A stretch of 8,428 bases of DNA from Clostridioides sp. GTDB taxonomy: Bacteria > Bacillota > Clostridia > Peptostreptococcales > Peptostreptococcaceae. Position numbers and translations under genes: made by a program. The notes under the pieces are model-generated. The model had not been told where the DNA came from. It made no database searches and saw only the letters and a list, made by a program, of their open reading frames with translations. This document shows positions 1 to 5,255 of the stretch, piece after piece. Where the stretch lies: the NCBI GenBank assembly GCA_031272305.1, contig JAISUA010000199.1, positions 1 through 8,428 on the forward strand, given 5' to 3'. How positions within the stretch are numbered: position 1 is the stretch's first letter; each line of letters opens with the position of its first letter.

Positions 1-51
1 TTAATATTTTATTTTTAATTATAAAAAGTGTGGACTAATTTTTCACACTTT

Positions 52-129
52 TGTGGATAATGTGTATAAAATTGTGCATAAATTGATTTCACACAAAGTA
101 TTATTTTTTTTGTACAGAAATTATCCACA
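52..129. promoter_or_regulatory. Cluster of DnaA-box-like 9-mers (possible oriC / DnaA-regulated region)
   Basis: Four 9-mers match the DnaA-box pattern. TGTGGATAA at 52-60 and TTATCCACA at 121-129 are perfect consensus boxes in opposite orientations. TGTGTATAA at 61-69 and TGTGCATAA at 73-81 each differ at one position. Two perfect and two near-perfect boxes within 78 bp of very AT-rich DNA is more than expected by chance and is typical of a bacterial origin or the dnaA promoter. No dnaA, dnaN or rpmH gene is visible in the window, so origin function is inference; a gene to the left of position 1 would decide it. Confidence 0.55.
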
Positions 130-210
130 TATTTAATCGAAGATTGATTTATTTTGTAGAAATTTATTCATTAATTTTCATTTTGTTATTTTCTAGAAAT
201 TTATTTATTT

Positions 211-365
211 ATTTTACTCAAAAGCTATTTACGTAAATAAATTTTTACTCAAAATCTATTTATTTAGATAAATTTTTACTTGAAATCTATTTGTATAGAT
301 GAATTTTTACTCAAAATCTACTTGTATATATGAATTTTTACTTGAAAGCTATTTGTATAGATGAA
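211..365. repeat. 31-bp tandem repeat array, about five copies, overlapping the 3' end of the arsM-like gene
   Basis: TTTTACT anchors recur at a strict 31-bp period (A of TTTTACT at 216, 247, 278, 309 and 340). Most units contain an ATCTA...TAGAT-type inverted repeat around a 6-nt centre. The rightmost unit (335-365) is coding: read on the minus strand it gives the last codons and TAA stop of the methyltransferase, and the other copies lie behind that stop. Degenerate material continues left to about 140. The period is close to three helical turns. Copies differ by point changes and are separated by no unique sequence, so this is not a CRISPR array. Confidence 0.85.
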
Positions 366-1102
366 TCGACATATGATTTTATATCATATTTAATCCCCCA
401 TTTTTGTGCATATTCATCAGAAACATCTTTTGTAACAATATTTACATTTTTAAATCCAGCATTTATCATTATATTTTCTAAAACTTCAACTGAAGTCGCT
501 CCAGTTACTCATCCACAGTAAAGCCTTTCATCTGACTTCATTTCATCTGTTAGCTCTTTTTTTAAAACAATATCTGAGATTGCTATTCTTCCACCATTTT
601 TTAGCACTCTATATGCTTCTTCATATACTTTTTGTTTATTTGGAGATAAATTTATCACGCAATTTGAAATAATAACATCTACAGAATTATCTTTAATTGG
701 CAGATTCTCTATATCTCCATTTATAAATTTTACATTATTAAAATTGCTTTCTTCTAAATTTTTTCTTGCCTCAACTACCATTTCTTTAGTCATATCAATT
801 CCAATAACTCTTCCTTTTTCACCAACTTTGGCAGCTGCTATAAAACAGTCAAATCCAGCTCCACTTCCTAAATCAAGTACTACTTCACCTTCTTTTATAT
901 TTGCAACTAACTGTGGATTTCCACAACCTAATCCTAAATTTGCATTCTGAGGCACACTTGACATCTCTGCTTCAGAATAACCAATGCTCTTTGAAATAAT
1001 TTTACTTTCAACTTCTAGACTTTCTTGCTTTCTAGCTATTTTTCCATATCCCTTTGTTACTATATCTTTTTTTAATTTTTGCATCTTTTTTAAATTTTGC
1101 AT
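338..1102 (-). CDS. arsM: ArsM-like arsenite methyltransferase, selenocysteine-containing (UGA at 509-511 read as Sec)
   Basis: SAM-dependent methyltransferase of the arsenite methyltransferase group, expected to methylate trivalent arsenic in the cytosol. Start ATG 1102 has GGGGG 8 nt upstream; an in-frame TTG at 1108 is less likely. Read through the TGA, the product is 254 aa, normal for bacterial ArsM. Visible motifs: NLGLGCGNP (55-63), SAM-binding LDLGSGAGFDC (76-86), SNCVINLSP, then YCG-U-VTGA with Sec at residue 198. In the family this position, C-(V/I)-x-GA, is the Cys that binds As (Cys156 in human AS3MT). After the UGA 56 codons continue in frame with family-like sequence (LENIMINAGFKNV, YAQKWGIKYD) to TAA 338-340. 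Stopping at the UGA would give 199 aa lacking the conserved tail. Sec is inferred from position and hairpin; a nonsense mutation is the alternative. The structured RNA gene lies just upstream on the same strand. Arsenic as true substrate is unproven. Confidence 0.85.
482..511 (-). promoter_or_regulatory. UGA codon with SECIS-like stem-loop
   Basis: Immediately 3' of the UGA on the minus strand lie two mutually exclusive hairpins. One is ACUUC-AGUU-GAAGU (483-496), a 5-bp stem whose 4-nt loop starts 17 nt after the UGA and has G as its second base; in E. coli fdhF the loop starts about 18 nt after the UGA. The other is AACUGGAG-CGA-CUUCAGUU (488-506), an 8-bp stem with one G-U pair, starting 2 nt after the UGA, also with G second in the loop. 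Bacterial SECIS elements are known to need a stem-loop at about this distance with a G in the first two loop bases. It should bind SelB-GTP-Sec-tRNA. Confidence 0.7.
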
Positions 1103-1110
1103 TATCAAAT

Positions 1111-1115
1111 CCCCC
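1111..1115 (-). promoter_or_regulatory. Ribosome binding site of the arsM-like gene
   Basis: GGGGG (within AAGGGGG) on the minus strand sits 8 nt before ATG 1102. The spacing selects the ATG over the TTG at 1108, which would be only 2 nt away. Confidence 0.75.
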
Positions 1116-1206
1116 TTAACTTCTTTTTTGTTGCTTAATAATATTTAATAAATTGTTTTTTATATTTAAATAAACTTTTTTAAATATTTCGATATTTATC
1201 TTTAAT

Positions 1207-1419
1207 AAAAAAGTATATTCAGTTGACCTGGTCTTTACCCCCACACTCGCCTACTGGAAGGTTCGCTTGGGTTTGCCGCACTACTACTTCTCTCGTTTTT
1301 CACGGTAGGACTTACTTCTAGGCTGCACTATGATCATTATCGAAATTTTATCGATAACTTACGTGGATCCCTTTGTCTGCAACTGACATGGACTTTCAAC
1401 CACAAACCTGAATATACTT
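1207..1419 (-). ncRNA. Structured non-coding RNA of about 209 nt, possibly a raiA-motif RNA
   Basis: This GC-richer island in AT-rich DNA has no ORF but has the marks of an RNA gene. A perfect 12-bp stem closes it (1408-1419 with 1211-1222), a U-run of six (1212-1207) follows, and a near-consensus promoter places the transcript start at 1418-1419, the first base of that stem. Internally there is a hairpin UUAUCGA/UCGAUAA with a 7-nt loop (1337-1357), a possible long-range GGUUUG/CAAACC pairing and CCUAC/GUAGG. Minus-strand loops are purine-rich, as usual for structured RNA. Size and location near comF fit the raiA-motif RNA, a trans-acting Clostridia RNA typically found between raiA and comFC and linked to sporulation and aggregation. 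That identity is recalled from context, not matched to a covariance model. GAAAGUCC recalls RNase P CR-I, but the RNA is too short and lacks the partner. It could also act as a leader of the arsM-like gene, about 100 nt downstream. Confidence 0.85.
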
Positions 1420-1424
1420 ACATA

Positions 1425-1453
1425 AGAATATAATTTTTTTGCTATTTTGTCAA
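1425..1453 (-). promoter_or_regulatory. Strong sigma-A-type promoter of the structured RNA
   Basis: On the minus strand a perfect -35 TTGACA (1453-1448), a 17-bp spacer and a -10 TATTCT (1430-1425) are followed 5-6 nt later by A at 1419-1418, the first base of the closing stem of the RNA. The agreement of promoter and structure boundaries makes both calls stronger. Confidence 0.85.
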
Positions 1454-1475
1454 TAAAAATTTAATAAACTACACT
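1447..1475 (+). promoter_or_regulatory. Candidate divergent promoter for recD2-comF
   Basis: TTGTCA (1447-1452), a 17-bp spacer and TACACT (1470-1475) form a moderate sigma-A-type promoter on the plus strand. Its -35 overlaps the minus-strand TTGACA at 1448-1453, so both promoters would use the same few base pairs. A second -10-like TATACT at 1540-1545 lacks a good -35. Confidence 0.4.
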
Positions 1476-1578
1476 CGAATTTTAGAATTTAAAACACAGC
1501 GAATCAATCTATGACCTAGAATAAAATATAAGTTTGTATTATACTATATTTAAAGTTTATTTTAAAGGTTGTGGTCAA

Positions 1579-3843
1579 ATGGAAAAGTTAGAAGGAATTA
1601 TAAGCGATATTATTTTCAGAAATGAAGATAATGCTTACACTGTTGCAAATCTAACTAATCAAGATGATGAAATTGTTGTCGTAGGATGTATGCCAACTGT
1701 CGAAATTGGAGAAACTATAGAAGTAGTCGGAAAATGGACTTCACATAAATTATATGGCTCTCAATTTCAAGTTGAAAGTTTCAAACCTTTGATGCCAACT
1801 TCTCTTGAAGGAATACATATGTATCTTGCATCTGGTGTGATAAGTGGTATAGGTGAAAAAACGGCTAAGAGAATCATAGATGTTTTTGGTCTTAGGACTT
1901 TGGATGTTATTCAAAATGAACCCTATGAACTTACTAAGATAAGTGGTATAGGTAAAAAGACAGTCGATCGAATAGTAAAAAGTTATGAAGAAGATAAGGA
2001 ACTTAGAAATATTATTCTGCAACTTTCTCCATATGGGGTGACACCTAATCTTTGTATGAAAATTTACAGAAAATACAAAGAACAATCTCTTAGCATTATA
2101 TCTGAAAATCCTTACAGACTTGCAGAAGAAGTAAAGGGTATAGGATTCAAAATTGCCGACAATATCGCATCAAATATAGGTATTGCAAAAAATTCTCCAG
2201 ACAGAATACAACAAGGAATACTTTTCTTGTTGAACGGATTTGTTCATTATGGACATACATGTATTCCTAGAGAAAATTTACTTAGAGATAGCGTTTCGCT
2301 TCTTGAAGTAAATAGAGATTTAGTAGAGCAATGTTTGATAGAACTTGTTTTCAATAAAAAAGTGCATATAGAAAGAATTGAAGGTATTGAGTTTGTATAT
2401 CTTATGAAATATTTCGAAGCTGAAAATTCTGTTTGTTCCAAACTAATAAAATTATCGCAGTATAAATTTAAAGATAAGAAAAAACTCAGCTCACTTACTA
2501 AACCTATTCAAAAAAAAGACGACAAAAATAATGAATTTAGCTCTCTTATTCAATCTATTCAGCAAGAAGAGAACATAAGTCTTGCCGATAAACAAAAAGA
2601 AGCTATAAATGCTTGTTCTGAAAATGGAGTCGTGATTATTACAGGCGGACCTGGTACTGGTAAAACCACTACTATCAACACTATTATAAAAGTTTTTGAA
2701 AAACAACGAAAAAAAGTTTTGCTTACAGCTCCTACAGGCAGAGCTGCTAAGAGAATGAGTGAAACTTCAAACCGAGAATCAAAGACTATACACAGACTTC
2801 TTGAAATAGGACGAACTACAGAAGATGATATGTATTTTTTCAGAAATTCAGAGCAACCACTTGATGCAGACGTTGTGATAGTTGATGAAGTTTCAATGGT
2901 GGATATTTCGTTGATGGCTCACTTGCTAGACGCTATCAAACTTGGAACAAGACTTATATTAGTAGGAGATAGCGACCAATTGCCATCTGTTAGTGCTGGA
3001 AATGTGCTTAGCGACTTGATAAATTCAGAAGTGATAAAAGTTGTTAGACTTACAGAGATTTTTAGACAGGCTCAAGAAAGTATGATTGTTGTAAACGCTC
3101 ATAGAATCAACAATGGACTTCCTCTTGAATTAAATTCTAAAGATAAAGATTTCTTTTTTATAAATAAATCCAATGAAAAAGAAATTGCAGATGAAATAAT
3201 CGGACTTGTCGACAAAAGACTTCCAAATTTCTACAAAGTAGATAAAATGAAAGATATTCAGATTTTGACGCCTATGAGAAAAGGTGAACTTGGAGTGAAC
3301 AATTTAAATTCAGTGCTTCAAAATTTTCTAAATCCTAAAGAAAAGTACAAAGCAGAAGAGAAATTTGCTACAAGAACTTTCAGAGTTGGCGATAAAGTTA
3401 TGCAGATAAAAAATAATTATGCACGAGAATGGACAAACGAAGATGAAACAAATTCTGGCGAAGGCGTATACAACGGAGATATAGGCTACATTCACCATAT
3501 TGATAAAGAAGATAAATTAATTTATGTGATATACGATTCAGAAAAAATAGTAGAATATCCTTTTTCCGATTTGGACGAGTTAGAACATAGTTTTTGCACG
3601 ACAATACACAAAAGCCAAGGAAGTGAATTTCCTGTGATTGTGATTCCAATTTCATGGGCTCCACCAATGCTCTTAACAAGAAATCTGTTGTATACAGCAG
3701 TGACAAGAGCAAAAAAATTAGTCGTGATGGTTGGAAATGTTAAGTATTTAGAATATATGATCAAAAATAAAAGAACAAATGACAGATATTCAAACCTAAA
3801 CTATAAACTCGGCAAATTTAAAAAAGAAGGGTTGATAGAATGA
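1579..3843 (+). CDS. recD2: RecD2-type 5'-3' DNA helicase (RecD/TraA family, SF1B)
   Basis: ATP-driven helicase that unwinds DNA 5' to 3' in repair and recombination; RecD2 acts without RecBC. The product is 754 aa, a normal family length. Three helix-hairpin-helix-like segments lie in the N-terminal half (SGIGEK 89-94, SGIGKK 122-127, KGIGFK 186-191). Helicase motifs follow: Walker A GGPGTGKTT (356-364), Walker B DEVS (436-439), GDSDQLP (463-469), TIHKSQGSE (675-683) and YTAVTRAK (705-712). ATG 1579 is chosen because AAAGG stands 10 nt before it; the frame is also open from a TTG at 1534 but that extension has no support. The stop overlaps comF by 4 nt. The linker before the ATPase core has a 17-aa imperfect duplication (SSLTKPIQ then SSLIQSIQ). 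No key residue is missing. Confidence 0.95.
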   Translation: MEKLEGIISDIIFRNEDNAYTVANLTNQDDEIVVVGCMPTVEIGETIEVVGKWTSHKLYGSQFQVESFKPLMPTSLEGIHMYLASGVISGIGEKTAKRIIDVFGLRTLDVIQNEPYELTKISGIGKKTVDRIVKSYEEDKELRNIILQLSPYGVTPNLCMKIYRKYKEQSLSIISENPYRLAEEVKGIGFKIADNIASNIGIAKNSPDRIQQGILFLLNGFVHYGHTCIPRENLLRDSVSLLEVNRDLVEQCLIELVFNKKVHIERIEGIEFVYLMKYFEAENSVCSKLIKLSQYKFKDKKKLSSLTKPIQKKDDKNNEFSSLIQSIQQEENISLADKQKEAINACSENGVVIITGGPGTGKTTTINTIIKVFEKQRKKVLLTAPTGRAAKRMSETSNRESKTIHRLLEIGRTTEDDMYFFRNSEQPLDADVVIVDEVSMVDISLMAHLLDAIKLGTRLILVGDSDQLPSVSAGNVLSDLINSEVIKVVRLTEIFRQAQESMIVVNAHRINNGLPLELNSKDKDFFFINKSNEKEIADEIIGLVDKRLPNFYKVDKMKDIQILTPMRKGELGVNNLNSVLQNFLNPKEKYKAEEKFATRTFRVGDKVMQIKNNYAREWTNEDETNSGEGVYNGDIGYIHHIDKEDKLIYVIYDSEKIVEYPFSDLDELEHSFCTTIHKSQGSEFPVIVIPISWAPPMLLTRNLLYTAVTRAKKLVVMVGNVKYLEYMIKNKRTNDRYSNLNYKLGKFKKEGLIE

Positions 3844-4595
3844 AAAATAACTTTTTTGAACTCATATATCCATCGAATATAAGTTGTATAATTTGCGACA
3901 GACCGATAAAAAAGACAAATTCGTATTCTCTTTGCAAGAGTTGTTTTGAAAAATTAAATTTCATAAAAATTGGTTGTGAAAAATGTGGAAAATTTATAAA
4001 CAACTACTCTCTTGAAAAGGAATTTCACGAAGGTTGCACATTTTGTCACAATAAAAAATTTTATTTCGACAGAGCAATTTCTTGCGTAGAATATTGCGAC
4101 ACAAGTAAAAAAATAATTCTAGGATTAAAATATAGCAGAAAAACTTATATGTGCAAATATATTGCAACTATAATGAAGGAAAAAACAGAACTTGAAGAAT
4201 TGAAATTCGACTATATTCTGTTTGTTCCTCTACATAGAAAAAGATACAAATCAAGAGGATTTAATCAATCCGAAAAAATTGCAAAATACTTATCAAAAGA
4301 AATAAATGTTCCTGTTTTGGATTGTATAAATAGAATAAAAAATACAAGGATGCTATATAACTTGCACAAACATGACAGACAAAAAGAACTAAAGAATGCT
4401 TTCAAAGTAAATGACAACGCAAAATTAATAGAAGGAAAAGACGTTGTCTTGATAGACGATGTCTTCACAACAGGTTCTACAGTAAATGAAATCTCAAAAG
4501 AACTAAAACTTCAAGGCGTTGGAAAAATATATGTTATGACCTTCTTATCAAAACATACACAAAAATATATACAAATAGATTCAGAAAAAATATAA
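3840..4595 (+). CDS. comF: ComF family protein (phosphoribosyltransferase-like competence factor)
   Basis: ComFC-type protein, linked in Gram-positive bacteria to single-strand DNA uptake during transformation, with ComFA and DprA as known partners. It is 251 aa. The N-terminus has four CxxC pairs (C16/C19, C32/C35, C46/C49, C66/C69), a zinc-ribbon pattern of the family. The middle has PLHRKRYKSRGFNQSEKIA (about 131-150), and the C-terminal phosphoribosyltransferase loop is VLIDDVFTTGST (203-214), where PRPP binds in active homologues. Its ATG lies in the ATGA overlap with the recD2 stop and AAGGG is upstream, so translational coupling is likely. No comFA is visible. A transposon-end-like sequence starts about 10 bp after the stop. 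Confidence 0.92.
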   Translation: MKNNFFELIYPSNISCIICDRPIKKTNSYSLCKSCFEKLNFIKIGCEKCGKFINNYSLEKEFHEGCTFCHNKKFYFDRAISCVEYCDTSKKIILGLKYSRKTYMCKYIATIMKEKTELEELKFDYILFVPLHRKRYKSRGFNQSEKIAKYLSKEINVPVLDCINRIKNTRMLYNLHKHDRQKELKNAFKVNDNAKLIEGKDVVLIDDVFTTGSTVNEISKELKLQGVGKIYVMTFLSKHTQKYIQIDSEKI

Positions 4596-4605
4596 AACTT
4601 TAAAA

Positions 4606-4636
4606 ATCCGCTCGACTTCAGTCGTGGGAGGTTCAA
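4606..4636 (+). mobile_element. Solo IS200/IS605-type right end (omega-RNA-scaffold-like remnant)
   Basis: The segment after comF has a short hairpin CGAC-TTCA-GTCG (4613-4624) followed by TGGGAGGTTCAA (4625-4636). I recognise this layout, a short GC hairpin then GTGGGAGGTTCAA, from the right ends of IS200/IS605 elements with tnpB, where it also forms the 3' scaffold of the guide (omega) RNA. No tnpA or tnpB is present and comF coding sequence lies immediately left, so at most a remnant or a very short non-autonomous element is present. The bases after 4636 would correspond to a guide segment. Identification is by remembered pattern only. Confidence 0.5.
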
Positions 4637-4641
4637 TCGAC

Positions 4642-4663
4642 TTTGCATATTTGTATATGCAAA
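4642..4663. repeat. Hairpin TTTGCATAT-TTGT-ATATGCAAA
   Basis: Perfect 9-bp inverted repeat with a 4-nt loop, 5 nt after the transposon-end-like sequence. No T-run follows it on either strand, so it is not a classical terminator by itself. It may be part of the mobile-element junction or protect the 3' end of the comF message. Confidence 0.55.
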
Positions 4664-4683
4664 AAAGAAATTATTTAGCAAAC

Positions 4684-4755
4684 AAAAATTCGAATCAAAA
4701 CTTCGATGTACATTAGTTACACATTTCTTGTACATTGATTTTGATTCGAATTTTT
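4684..4755. terminator. Large inverted repeat, likely bidirectional terminator between convergent genes
   Basis: AAAAATTCGAATCAAAA (4684-4700) pairs perfectly over 17 bp with 4739-4755, and an inner ATGTACA/TGTACAT pair (7 bp) narrows the loop to 16 nt. The arms end in A and T runs, so either strand gives a stem ending in U residues. It lies downstream of comF (plus) and far downstream of the ornithine-cyclodeaminase-like gene (minus). The stem is AT-rich, so termination strength is uncertain; a transposable-element end is an alternative. Confidence 0.6.
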
Positions 4756-4795
4756 CTTATACAAGCTTCATTTTCATTAAAGTATCCAATTTATA

Positions 4796-4829
4796 TTGCA
4801 ATTTATGTTGCAATTTAATGTTGCAATTT
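4796..4829. repeat. Short tandem repeat of TTGCAATTT, three copies
   Basis: TTGCAATTT occurs at 4796-4804, 4808-4816 and 4821-4829, with 12- and 13-bp spacing, in the intergenic region between convergent genes. I see no gene in 4756-4980 beyond a 23-codon open stretch without a ribosome binding site. Confidence 0.6.
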
Positions 4830-4984
4830 TTTACTATGAAAAACTCTTTACACTCTCATAAATTAACTTACTATCTTGTTAAATTCTACATATTTTCACC
4901 AAACTAATCTTATTTAAGTGGTAATAAGTCTTACTATTTGAATTTCTTTAAAAAATATCGATAAAATTTTATTAAATCTAATAA

Positions 4985-5083
4985 AAAAAGATAAGAGTAT
5001 ATCCTTAAGATTCTATTTGAAAATTATATTCACACTCACTGTGAAAACATCAACAAAATCTCAAATCATTCTCTTATCTTTTT
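4985..5083. terminator. 99-bp nested inverted repeat, terminator or small structured RNA
   Basis: AAAAAGATAAGAG (4985-4997) pairs perfectly over 13 bp with 5071-5083. Nested inside are ATTTGA/TCAAAT (5015-5020 with 5061-5066) and TTCACA/TGTGAA (5029-5034 with 5040-5045, 5-nt loop). The outer arms run into A and T tracts on both sides, so either strand could end in U residues. It lies downstream of the minus-strand ornithine-cyclodeaminase-like gene and could terminate it. The long interior makes a simple terminator less certain; a miniature transposable element or an RNA is possible. Confidence 0.5.
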
Positions 5084-5088
5084 ATTAA

Positions 5089-5255
5089 AACTTATAATGT
5101 TAATTGATAAACTTATTTGTTTAAATTCAATCTAGAAACTTTGTTCTTTGAATTTAATCCATAAAATTTATTCTTTATATTTAATATACAAACTTTCTTT
5201 TTTAAAAATTAATAAACAAATTCCCTTTTAAAAAATTAATCCATAAACTTCATTT
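5089..5255. repeat. Degenerate tandem repeat of about 27 bp, about six copies, behind the ornithine-cyclodeaminase-like gene
   Basis: Minus-strand units resemble GAATAAATTTTATGGATTAA plus an A/T-rich tail and recur about every 27 bp from the TAA stop (5256-5258) to about 5089. The copies are diverged but the phase of AATC(C/T)A-AAA(C/T)TT on the plus strand is kept. No ORF or promoter is evident in the array. Confidence 0.65.

Noticed and set aside
211..365. CRISPR array from regularly spaced 31-bp units
   Set aside because: Units are head to tail with no unique spacers, are diverged, and the last is coding sequence; there are no cas genes.
744..950. Plus-strand 68-aa ORF
   Set aside because: It is antisense to the well-supported arsM-like gene and has no family features or ribosome binding site.
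338..1102. TGA as a general sense codon (genetic code 4 or 25)
   Set aside because: recD2 ends in TGA in the ATGA overlap with comF, and no other gene here has an internal TGA.
509..1108. A 199-aa methyltransferase ending at the UGA as a complete gene
   Set aside because: It lacks the conserved C-terminal part, which continues in frame directly behind the UGA at the family's Cys position, and its 5' limit is a TTG too close to the ribosome binding site.
1207..1419. RNase P RNA, because of GAAAGUCC and GCGGCAAACCC
   Set aside because: The element is about 209 nt against 330-400 nt for RNase P, lacks the conserved 3' partner segment near its end, and the two matches are short.
4836..4907. Plus-strand 23-aa ORF (MKNSLHSHKL...)
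   Set aside because: No ribosome binding site precedes it and the length is expected by chance in such DNA.
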